In this document: in pieces, positions 1 through 7,223 of the stretch
Position numbering within the stretch: the stretch's first letter is position 1
Layout: each line of letters starts with the position of its first letter
From: CAZMFZ01 sp964565665
Lineage (GTDB): Bacteria > Bacteroidota > Bacteroidia > Cytophagales > UBA9547
Length of the DNA stretch: 11,273 bases
Reading direction: 5' to 3'
NCBI GenBank assembly: GCA_964565665.1
Contig: CAZMFZ010000117.1
Coordinates: forward strand, 1 to 11,273
The notes under the pieces: generated by a model
Databases searched by the model: none
Seen by the model: only the letters and a program-made list of their open reading frames with translations
Told to the model about the DNA's origin: nothing
Made by a program: the position numbers and the translations under genes

Positions 1-372
1 AAAATATTATGTATTTATAAACAAAGTTATAAATATTATTTAGAAAATAGATGAATTATATTAAAATATTTGCATAATTGTTTAAGTAATTTTTATAGAC
101 TTTGATAAAAAGGAAATAATACATGTATACTATGTAGATATTATTAATTAATTGATAATATTTATTTTAATTATTTAGAAATATATAATGGATTCAATAT
201 AATATATATGTTTTATTTTTATAATATAATGATTATTTGGTAAACTATGTGAATTTCAAAATATAATTTTGAGATAATATTTTATTGTTAATTATATTTA
301 ATATTATTGATGAATGTTGTTAAGTTTATTTATAATTGTGTCGATTATATATAAAATGCTAATATTTTATAA
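1..372. other. A+T-rich non-coding leader upstream of eboA
   Basis: No open reading frame of useful length is visible on either strand, and stop codons are dense in all frames. The stretch is extremely A+T-rich: 15 of the first 120 bases are G or C. It probably holds the promoter of the ebo genes. The best match to the Bacteroidota -7 consensus TAnnTTTG is TAATTTTG at 264-271. A TTTG lies at 236-239, a few bases further upstream than the ideal -33 position. I see no tRNA, repeat array or convincing hairpin. Its left neighbour lies outside the window. Confidence 0.6.
236..271 (+). promoter_or_regulatory. Weak candidate Bacteroidota-type promoter for eboA
   Basis: TAATTTTG (264-271) fits the TAnnTTTG -7 box known from Bacteroidota primary sigma factor promoters. 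TTTG (236-239) could serve as the -33 box, but the 24-bp spacer is longer than the usual 19-21 bp. It would give a 5' leader of roughly 95 bases before the eboA ATG at 373. In DNA this A+T-rich a chance match is quite possible. Confidence 0.22.
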
Positions 373-1233
373 ATGCAATATCAAGAATTATATAGCATAC
401 TAGCAAGCATTATTAAAAATAATGTAACGGACGAAGCTTGGCATTGGCTAGAATTAAAAGCGGCTATCGTAGATGATGAAATAGCTTACAATATTGCGTT
501 TGCATCTGTAGTAAAGAAGATGGGAAAGCAAGGGGTTCTGTTGAACAATGTCGAAAAGATAGAGTTTAGTAAATTTAGTGAAATATTATATTTAGAATAC
601 TGGACAATTGATAGAATTATAAGGATATGGTTGCTTATGCAATTGGATAGGGTGCAAGAACTGGAATATATACGGAGAATTCAGACCATGTTTATTGCGG
701 CTGATATGAATGAATTGGTAGCCTTGTACTCTGCTTTGCCAATATTGCAATATCCTGAGGCTTGGATTGAACAATGTACAGAAGGCATTAGAAATAATAT
801 GGAAATAGTGTTGCAAGCTATCATGTACTTTAATTCATATCCTGCTAATTTTTTAAGTGACTCGGCTTGGAATCAGATGATACTCAAAGCTTTCTTTACA
901 AATCAAGATATTAGTAAAATATGGGCTGTGGATGATAGAAATAACCAAAGTTTAGCTAACATGCTGGTAGATTTTGCTCATGAACGTTGGGCTGCAGGTA
1001 GAGAAACACCTATTTATCTTTGGCGATTAGTTGGTAAATATATAAATGATGTAAATTTTGAAACCATTGTTCAGCTATTTGGTACTGGAAATGACATAAA
1101 TCAAAAAGCAGCCGCACTTGCATGCTACAGCAGCGACTATTTACCAGCAAAACAATTACTAAACAATTACAAACATTTAAAAACTTCGATAGAAACTTGC
1201 GAGTTGAATTGGGAATCTATTAATAATATTTAA
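373..1233 (+). CDS. eboA: EboA domain-containing protein
   Basis: A 286-residue soluble protein with no signal peptide or membrane segment, matching the EboA family in length and layout. An N-terminal helical part contains AWHWLELKAA. The central block YWTIDRIIRIWLLMQL starts at residue 76, and a following helical region carries ELVALYSALPILQYPE. The family has no defined biochemical activity. Ebo genes were shown in Nostoc punctiforme to be needed for moving a scytonemin precursor to the periplasm; similar clusters occur in many bacteria and, by transfer, in eustigmatophyte algae. The assignment rests on these family-like blocks plus the very strong context: a TatD-like eboB and a UbiA-like eboC follow directly on the same strand. 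The ATG at 373 is preceded by A+T-rich sequence without a Shine-Dalgarno motif, as is normal in Bacteroidota. A 107-bp gap containing a hairpin separates it from eboB, so its transcript could be partly uncoupled from eboBC. Confidence 0.85.
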   Translation: MQYQELYSILASIIKNNVTDEAWHWLELKAAIVDDEIAYNIAFASVVKKMGKQGVLLNNVEKIEFSKFSEILYLEYWTIDRIIRIWLLMQLDRVQELEYIRRIQTMFIAADMNELVALYSALPILQYPEAWIEQCTEGIRNNMEIVLQAIMYFNSYPANFLSDSAWNQMILKAFFTNQDISKIWAVDDRNNQSLANMLVDFAHERWAAGRETPIYLWRLVGKYINDVNFETIVQLFGTGNDINQKAAALACYSSDYLPAKQLLNNYKHLKTSIETCELNWESINNI

Positions 1234-1286
1234 TACCTATTACAATATTTTATTTACAGCATATATTTGTCTACTAATTTCAAAAG

Positions 1287-1313
1287 TCCCTTGCCCTTTT
1301 GGGAAAGGGATTT
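1287..1313 (+). repeat. Imperfect palindromic hairpin between eboA and eboB
   Basis: TCCCTT (1287-1292) pairs with AAGGGA (1305-1310). A G/A mismatch and an inner CCC/GGG stem follow, and the loop is TTTT. Only three T residues come after it, so it is at best a weak terminator. The form resembles the degenerate GGGAAAGGGATTTAG-like intergenic palindromes often scattered through Bacteroidota genomes (inference from memory, not a search). It may reduce transcription between eboA and eboB or simply be a decayed repeat. It also shows that a TTG at 1299 is not a credible start for eboB, because that codon lies inside the hairpin loop. Confidence 0.5.
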
Positions 1314-1340
1314 AATGATTTAGGCAGTTCTCTTTTTTCT

Positions 1341-2246
1341 ATGAAATTTTTCGATCCACACATTCACATGACCTCACGCACCACCGATGATTATCAGGCG
1401 ATGCACGATGCAGGTATAGTAGCCATCATAGAACCAGCATTTTGGCTGGGTCAGCCACGCACGGGTCTTGATTCCTTTCGCGATTATTACAGCAGCCTTA
1501 TCGGATGGGAGAGGTTTCGTGCCTCTCAATTTGGTATTAAACACTATTGCACCATTGGCCTTAATTCTCGTGAGGCAAATAATGAAAAACTTGCGGAACG
1601 GGTAATGGAAATGCTGCCATTGTATGTAAATAAGGAAGGAGTGGTAGGCATAGGAGAAATAGGTTTTGATGACCAGACGGCTGCTGAGGAAAAATATTAC
1701 AGGTTACAGTTGCAACTCGCCCTAGATGCTGAGTTGCCAGTGCAAGTACACACACCCCATCGTGATAAGAAAAAGGGAACTCTGCGTAGTATGGATATAG
1801 CCGTGGAGGTTGGCTCAAAACCTCACATGGTTATTATCGACCACAACAATGAAGAGACAGTAAAAGAAGTATTAGACCGTGGCTTTTGGGCTGCGTTTAC
1901 TATTTATCCTTTTACTAAGATGGGAAATGAGAGAATGGTAGAAATAGTAAAGCAATATGGTACAGAACGAATAATGATCAACTCCGCAGCCGATTGGGGC
2001 ATAAGTGATCCCTTGGCTGTGCCTAAAACAGCTATGCTTATGCAGCAGAACGGTATGAGTGACAATACTATAAAGGCAGTAACGTATCTAAATGCCATAA
2101 AGGCTTTTGGACAAAGTGGGCAAATTGACGAAAATGATTTCAATATTATAGAAGAAGTTGATCAAAGTCAAAAATTTGAAGGCAACACCATACTAAGAGG
2201 CGGACAGCAACCAAGAATTGATAAAAACTCGATCATAATTAAGTAA
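1341..2246 (+). CDS. eboB: EboB, TatD-family metal-dependent hydrolase
   Basis: A 301-residue cytoplasmic TIM-barrel hydrolase of the TatD/amidohydrolase type. Metal-ligand positions are visible: H7 and H9 in FFDPHIHM, E106 in GIGEIGFD, H137 and H140 in VQVHTPHRD, H168 in IIDHNNEET, and D218 in SAADWGISDP. These are the full set expected for a binuclear metal site, so the enzyme is probably active. EboB members form a distinct branch of TatD-like proteins in ebo clusters; their substrate is unknown. I chose the ATG at 1341 because the DPHIHM motif then falls at the extreme N-terminus, as in relatives. A TTG 42 bases upstream would add 14 residues from an intergenic hairpin. The stop overlaps the eboC start by one base (TAATG), so the two genes are likely co-transcribed and translationally coupled. 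No signal peptide is present. Confidence 0.88.
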   Translation: MKFFDPHIHMTSRTTDDYQAMHDAGIVAIIEPAFWLGQPRTGLDSFRDYYSSLIGWERFRASQFGIKHYCTIGLNSREANNEKLAERVMEMLPLYVNKEGVVGIGEIGFDDQTAAEEKYYRLQLQLALDAELPVQVHTPHRDKKKGTLRSMDIAVEVGSKPHMVIIDHNNEETVKEVLDRGFWAAFTIYPFTKMGNERMVEIVKQYGTERIMINSAADWGISDPLAVPKTAMLMQQNGMSDNTIKAVTYLNAIKAFGQSGQIDENDFNIIEEVDQSQKFEGNTILRGGQQPRIDKNSIIIK

Positions 2247-3124
2247 TGGACAATGCGATAAATTATGTTAGATTAACTAGACCTGCCAACTTAGTTACCG
2301 CAGTTTCCGATGTTTTAGCTGGCATTTGCATATCTGGTTATGTTTCTCAGGAGAATCTAGATGTTAGTAAAATTATTCTATTATGCATTTCAACAATTGG
2401 TTTGTACGGTGGCGGTGTTGTTTTCAATGATGTGTTTGATGCCGAATTAGATGCCATAGAACGCCCCGAACGTGCCATTCCCAGCGGAAAAGTTACAAAG
2501 TTTCAAGCTACTATTTTTGGAATCGTGCTGTTAGTAATAGGTATTTATACAGCATCTTTCAATGTTTTTAGTTTACTCTTAGCTATCGCCATAGTCATCT
2601 CAGCCTTGGTATATGATAAATATGGGAAGCATCAATTTTACCTTGGACCATTGAATATGGGGCTATGTCGAGGCTTGAATTTGCTTTTAGGCATCAGCAT
2701 CGTTACAGATGTAATTATACCTTACAGTTCTTTAGCTATTATTCCCATTATCTACATCGCAACCATCACTATGGTAAGCAGAGGTGAGGTATACGGAAGC
2801 AGAAAAAGTATATTGTATATAGCTAGTGGAATGTATGGCGTAGTAATCGCAGGTATTTTTACGAATGCAGCCATAAATGAGGCTATATTATTCACATTAC
2901 CATTTTTGTTTCTGTTTTCTTGGCTAATATTTACGAGTTTATTTGCAGCCATTGCCAATCCCGAGGGAAAAATGATAGGTAAGGCCGTAAAAGCCGGAGT
3001 GATAGCCCTGATAGCTATGAATGCAAGCTGGGCTGCTGCCTTTGGCGAACCATACATGGCATTATTCATTCTAGCCTTGCTACCTCTTTCCATGTATTTA
3101 GGCAAGTTATTTGCCGTTACCTGA
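2246..3124 (+). CDS. eboC: EboC, UbiA-like membrane prenyltransferase homologue
   Basis: A 292-residue polytopic inner-membrane protein with about eight or nine hydrophobic segments, of the UbiA prenyltransferase superfamily. The N-terminus (YVRLTRPANLVTAVSDVLAG) is the typical UbiA entry helix. The first aspartate-rich motif is intact at residues 61-69 (NDVFDAELD), followed by the ERPERAIPSG block typical of the family. In the zone of the second Asp-rich motif the protein carries SRGEVYG (178-184), with no DxxxD that I can see. This agrees with my recollection of EboC proteins and suggests that ordinary prenyl-diphosphate chemistry may be altered. In ebo clusters EboC is thought to be part of a metabolite trafficking or modification step at the membrane; the substrate is unknown. 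It is coupled to eboB by a one-base overlap. No further ebo gene follows, since the next gene is an unrelated T9SS protein after 376 bp. Confidence 0.88.
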   Translation: MDNAINYVRLTRPANLVTAVSDVLAGICISGYVSQENLDVSKIILLCISTIGLYGGGVVFNDVFDAELDAIERPERAIPSGKVTKFQATIFGIVLLVIGIYTASFNVFSLLLAIAIVISALVYDKYGKHQFYLGPLNMGLCRGLNLLLGISIVTDVIIPYSSLAIIPIIYIATITMVSRGEVYGSRKSILYIASGMYGVVIAGIFTNAAINEAILFTLPFLFLFSWLIFTSLFAAIANPEGKMIGKAVKAGVIALIAMNASWAAAFGEPYMALFILALLPLSMYLGKLFAVT

Positions 3125-3500
3125 TTTTTTTGCTAGCTATTCTAACTGGTAAATATAGCAGTTTAACCTACTCTCATCTTGTTGCTAGATTTTAAGCAAC
3201 CGTTGAGCAAATGGGGTAAAACGTTGTGAGTGTGCAATGCATATTGCAAGCATTTCTAATCCACTTTACAGTTCCTATTTGCTTGATTATCAATTAATTA
3301 GTAGAATCTCTATTGTTGAAGATACAAATATTCTATAAATATAGCTGTACGTACAAGCCATTGATTTTCAGTCATTTACATTTAATTATTCAAAATATTA
3401 TATGAAAAGTTATACTATTTTTGATATATTTTGAATTTAGTATATATAATTTGTATTAATTTGTGATAAAGTTAAACTATAACTATAATTTATTCACACA
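3125..3500. other. Intergenic region between eboC and the T9SS protein gene
   Basis: No coding sequence and no recognisable eboD remnant are seen. The left half has ordinary base composition with two small hairpins: GTTGCT/AGCAAC (3181-3200, 8-base loop) and TGCAAT/ATTGCA (3233-3248, 4-base loop). Neither has a T-run, so neither reads as an intrinsic terminator. The right half (about 3360-3490) is A+T-rich and probably carries the promoter of the next gene. TATTTTTG at 3416-3423 fits the TAnnTTTG -7 consensus but has no good TTTG at -33. A near-match (TAATTTG, 3447-3453) has a TTG 23 bases upstream. I cannot choose between them. Confidence 0.5.
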
Positions 3501-6500
3501 ATGAAAAATCAATACAGAAAATTTGCAAAGATATTCATCTCTGCTTGCGTGTTAGGTTTGGGCGTTTTTGCTGCTCAAGCACAGTTAAGTGTTTATGAGG
3601 GTTTTAATTATGCCACTGGTACGTCTATAGAAGCTTTTACGGCAACTGGATTTGGTTGGAATACAGAATGGAGAGGGCCAGCAGGAAATAGTGAGAATCA
3701 AGCTTCAACTACTACGCCTTTGGCATACCTGGGTTTAAGTGTTACGGGAAATTATATGTCACATCCTGGTTATTCTGAAAGGATTAACAGGCAATTTACC
3801 GTACCAGTTTCTCTTCAAAATGCAAATGGATTTATAGGGAAAACAGGTACTTCGGTTTACCTGTCTTATTTATTTAGGAAAAATTCAAACACGGCCAGTT
3901 GGTATGGAAATGGGCCAGTAGTGCAGTTGATTAAATATTCAAATCAAAATGATTATGATGCTGAGTTAAATAAATTGGGTGTAGGTGTATTTGGAGATGA
4001 AACGGTTTTTCAAATTTTAGGAGGGGCAAATAATTCTGGCGATAGATTTAATTCTTCCACTGCGTTTGCATTGTCAACTACATATTTTGTTGTAGTAAAA
4101 TATACATTTGCAGCTACTTCCACAACAGTAGATGTTTTTATTAATCCGAGCGTAACTGCGGCAGAGCCTACAGCTACTTTCTCTAGTACTTTCTCAAAAA
4201 CCTATGAATTTGATGCAGTTTATTTCGGATTAGGTAATGGAAGTAATCAAGGAAATATTGACGAAATACATGTGGGAGATACATGGAATGAGGTAACGCC
4301 AGATGATGCAGTTGCAACTGCACTAACTTCTGTTTCTATTACTGGAGTTTCCACTATTAGTACAGATGGTGGAGAATTAGACCTGACATACATTGCCTTT
4401 CCTGCAAATGCTACGTTGCCTTTAAGTGCAAAATGGTCAATTTCTGATAGTAAAATTGCGGCATTAATGGCTAGTGGGAAACTTACTGCCATAAAAAACG
4501 GAACAATTAATATTACTTTAGAAGTTGGAAATTTAGCAGGCGCTTCCGTTACAACTACCTCTTCTGTTACAATAAGTGGTCAAGTTGAAAATGCAGCTTC
4601 ACTTTTGGCTTACGAAGGTTTTGATATGCCAGCAAATACAACATTAGTTGGTACAGGCTTAGGATTTGGTTGGGCAAATAATTGGGAAGCTGATGGAAGC
4701 TTCGAAGAATATATTACCAAAAACGATGCTCCATTATCTTTCTCTAGTCTTTCTACAACAGGCAATTATTTAGATGTCGGTCGTCCATTTAATAATATAC
4801 AAAGAAATATTGATTTGGCTACTGCGTTTTCTGGTTATGCTAGCAATGGCTCTTTGGCCAAACAAGGTCAAACTTATTGGTTCAGTGCATTGTATCAGGT
4901 AAACGAATTTGATTATTCGCAGATTGCATTGTCAAATAATCCAGCAGTTGCAAACACAGATTTTCAAAATAATTCGTATTTAGGTTTCGGTTATTACGGA
5001 AATGACTCCAAGACAGGTGGGGTAGATTATTTGACTTTAAGGTATAAATCTAGCAGCGATATTCCTTCTGCTGCTTTAGAAATTGGAGATGTAATTGTTC
5101 AAACGTCAACAGTTTTAGAATTAGGAAAAACTAATTTTGTTGTAATGAAGGTGACTATTGGAGGCGATAGAAGCGACTCTTATCTAGATTATTATATCAA
5201 CCCTCCATTGGGAACTGAGCCTGTGAACTCAGCCTACAGTTTTGTTTTAACTGCCGTTCCTAATATAAAAAGGTTAATTTTAGGAGGTAATAATGCTCCT
5301 TCTGCTTCTTTTGATGAATTTAGAATAGGAACCACGTTTAGCTCAGTGACTCCTAGTGCTCAAGTTCTTTCCATATCAATTTTAGGTAATACTATTAGTC
5401 AATTTGCTGGTACATCAACCTTGTCTGTTACAGCCATCCCATCAAATGCAGATAAAAATGTGGTGTGGTCTGTTTCTAATGGGGCTGTTGCTTCAATTTC
5501 GGGTTCTGGAATACTTTCTGCTCTAACTAATGGTATCGTAACAGTCACTGCAACTGCTGTTTCAAACGGTATAGTTGGAAATTCAGTATTTACCATTACT
5601 GGCCAAGCACCTACCTCTGTTACAGTTTCTCCAGCCACAGGTGTTACTTCGGGTGACAATATCACATTTACAGGAACAGCGTTGCCGGCAAATGCAGCTC
5701 AAGGCATTACTTGGAGTGTAAGCAACACCTCACTAGCCTCAATAGGTGCTTCAACTGGTGTATTTGTTCCAAATGCACAAGGTGTAGTTACTGTAACGGG
5801 TACTTCTTCGGTTGATGCTTCAAAATTTGGTATGGCTGTAGTTACCATTACTCAATTAAATGTAAAAACGATTGCTCTTTCAGGCGGAAATATTTCTACC
5901 TATCAAGGTGTGAGAACTGTTACTGCATCTGTTCTTCCAAGTGGGGCTACTGATAAATCAGTAACTTGGGCTATCTCAAATACTGTGGTGGCAACTATCA
6001 ATAACTCAGGTGTAATTACAGCATTGACTAATGGTATTGTTTCTGTAACTGCTACTTCGGTTTCTAATCCAAGCATTTCTGGTTCGTTGAATGTTACCAT
6101 TTCAGGTCAAGCCCCTACTTCAATTTCAATCACTCCAAGTGTAGGAACTATCACTAGTAGTACTTTGGCATTGAGTGCCTCTGTATTGCCTGTATTGGCT
6201 AGCAATGCCATTACTTGGTCATCAAGCGACAACGCTATTGCTACAGTAAGTGGCACAGGTGTTGTAAGAGCCATTGCAAAAATGGGTGAAGTTACCATTA
6301 CTGCGACCTCTGCTGTAAGTGGTACTGTATTTGGCACTGCAACTATCAAAATAAATATTCCAGTAGCATTAACTGGTGTTACCGTTTCGGGTGTGAGTTC
6401 ACTTATTGCAGGGCAAACATCTACATTCACTACTAATTTCCTGCCTTCAAATGCTAGCGGAACAGTAAATGTAATTTGGTCAGTCAGTAACGCTACAATT

Positions 6501-7139
6501 GCAACTGTAGATGCTTCGGGTCTGTTAACTTCTTTGAAACAAGGTTCGGTAACGCTTACAGCCAAAGCAACGAATGGAGTAAATACTGTAACAGGAACTA
6601 AGATAATTGTGGTTAACGCTTTGCCTCTTGGATCATACTTTATCACACTTACTTCCTCTTCTGCAATTATCGATGCCAATGGTGGTTCATTAATGCTGAC
6701 ACCAGTGGTTCAGCCCGCAGGAATTACCGTTTCAGGTTTTGCTTGGAGTTCCTCTGACGCATCAGTAGCAACTGTAGTAGATGGTATAGTGCAAGCTGTA
6801 GGTAATGGAGTAGTTACTATCACTGCCACTTCTTTAGATGTAGCAACCATTAGTGGAATGTTGGAAGTTACGGTTTCTAATCAAGAGTTAGCAACATCTG
6901 CATCAGAGCTTTCAAACAAAGTTTCTCTATACCCTAACCCGGCTTCTGAGGTGTTGAATGTTGCGGTAAATGGAGTTTCAATTCTGAATTTAGAAATAAT
7001 AAATTCTGTAGGTTCTGTGGTGTATAGCCAAGTAGGAGGTTCTTCAAGTATTGGTTTAGCGGGTTTTGCTAAAGGCCTTTATGTAGTCAAAATATTGACT
7101 GACAAAGGCTTAGTTGCCAAATCTGTCTCAATCAATTAA
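3501..7139 (+). CDS. Large secreted T9SS substrate with lectin-like and Ig-like (Big_2) domains
   Basis: A 1212-residue exported protein. Residues 1-28 form a Sec signal peptide (basic start, hydrophobic core, AAQAQ cleavage region). Two related beta-sandwich, concanavalin/LamG-like modules lie at about 29-268 and 366-618. Both open with YEGF and share GFGW-x-x-x-W and TGNY landmarks, so they look like an internal duplication. Seven bacterial Ig-like (Big_2 type) repeats lie at about 275-360, 621-700, 703-785, 786-870, 870-953, 954-1038 and 1040-1128. They show the usual W(S/A)(V/I/S)S(N/D) core and G-x-(V/I)-x-(V/I)-T-A-x-(S) end. Residues 1141-1212 are a type A T9SS sorting domain (VSLYPNPASEVLNV near its start, GLYVVKI near its end). 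The protein should cross the inner membrane by Sec and the outer membrane by T9SS, ending on the surface or released. Adhesion or glycan binding is likely, but no catalytic domain is seen and the ligand is unknown. Transcription ends at the terminator 25 bp downstream. The ATG at 3501 is directly followed by the signal peptide. Confidence 0.88.
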   Translation: MKNQYRKFAKIFISACVLGLGVFAAQAQLSVYEGFNYATGTSIEAFTATGFGWNTEWRGPAGNSENQASTTTPLAYLGLSVTGNYMSHPGYSERINRQFTVPVSLQNANGFIGKTGTSVYLSYLFRKNSNTASWYGNGPVVQLIKYSNQNDYDAELNKLGVGVFGDETVFQILGGANNSGDRFNSSTAFALSTTYFVVVKYTFAATSTTVDVFINPSVTAAEPTATFSSTFSKTYEFDAVYFGLGNGSNQGNIDEIHVGDTWNEVTPDDAVATALTSVSITGVSTISTDGGELDLTYIAFPANATLPLSAKWSISDSKIAALMASGKLTAIKNGTINITLEVGNLAGASVTTTSSVTISGQVENAASLLAYEGFDMPANTTLVGTGLGFGWANNWEADGSFEEYITKNDAPLSFSSLSTTGNYLDVGRPFNNIQRNIDLATAFSGYASNGSLAKQGQTYWFSALYQVNEFDYSQIALSNNPAVANTDFQNNSYLGFGYYGNDSKTGGVDYLTLRYKSSSDIPSAALEIGDVIVQTSTVLELGKTNFVVMKVTIGGDRSDSYLDYYINPPLGTEPVNSAYSFVLTAVPNIKRLILGGNNAPSASFDEFRIGTTFSSVTPSAQVLSISILGNTISQFAGTSTLSVTAIPSNADKNVVWSVSNGAVASISGSGILSALTNGIVTVTATAVSNGIVGNSVFTITGQAPTSVTVSPATGVTSGDNITFTGTALPANAAQGITWSVSNTSLASIGASTGVFVPNAQGVVTVTGTSSVDASKFGMAVVTITQLNVKTIALSGGNISTYQGVRTVTASVLPSGATDKSVTWAISNTVVATINNSGVITALTNGIVSVTATSVSNPSISGSLNVTISGQAPTSISITPSVGTITSSTLALSASVLPVLASNAITWSSSDNAIATVSGTGVVRAIAKMGEVTITATSAVSGTVFGTATIKINIPVALTGVTVSGVSSLIAGQTSTFTTNFLPSNASGTVNVIWSVSNATIATVDASGLLTSLKQGSVTLTAKATNGVNTVTGTKIIVVNALPLGSYFITLTSSSAIIDANGGSLMLTPVVQPAGITVSGFAWSSSDASVATVVDGIVQAVGNGVVTITATSLDVATISGMLEVTVSNQELATSASELSNKVSLYPNPASEVLNVAVNGVSILNLEIINSVGSVVYSQVGGSSSIGLAGFAKGLYVVKILTDKGLVAKSVSIN

Positions 7140-7163
7140 TTTTAATAATTCATATTCTATAAG

Positions 7164-7197
7164 AAAAAGTGTCTGCGATTTGCAGGCACTTTTTTTT
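7164..7197 (+). terminator. Rho-independent terminator after the T9SS protein gene
   Basis: AAAAAGTGTCTGC (7164-7176) pairs with GCAGGCACTTTTT (7182-7194) over 13 bp with one G-U wobble and a GATTT loop, running into a T tract that ends at 7197. It lies 25 bp after the stop codon at 7139 and 26 bp before the start of the trehalase-like gene. It should isolate the two genes unless there is readthrough. Confidence 0.9.
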
Positions 7198-7223
7198 ATG
7201 TACTTTTAGAAAAATATTCTGTT

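Noticed and set aside
1..372. A+T-rich stretch considered as a replication origin or attachment site
   Set aside because: No DnaA-box-like cluster, iteron, or direct repeat was seen, and there is no neighbouring replication or integrase gene. High A+T alone is common in Bacteroidota intergenic DNA.
1299..1340. TTG start giving eboB 14 extra residues
   Set aside because: The codon lies in the loop of an intergenic hairpin, and the added residues have no family counterpart. The ATG at 1341 places the DPHIHM metal motif at the N-terminus as expected.
3181..3248. Two small hairpins after eboC considered as terminator or structured RNA
   Set aside because: The stems are only 6 bp, there is no T-run, and the surrounding bases show no larger consistent fold, so neither a terminator nor a riboswitch can be supported.
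6107..6679. 190-codon open frame on the minus strand inside the T9SS protein gene
   Set aside because: It is antisense to the Ig-like repeats. Its Val/Thr/Glu-rich, low-complexity product mirrors the repetitive sense codons and has no signal or family motif. Similar antisense frames at 5399-5665 and 5903-6100 are explained the same way.
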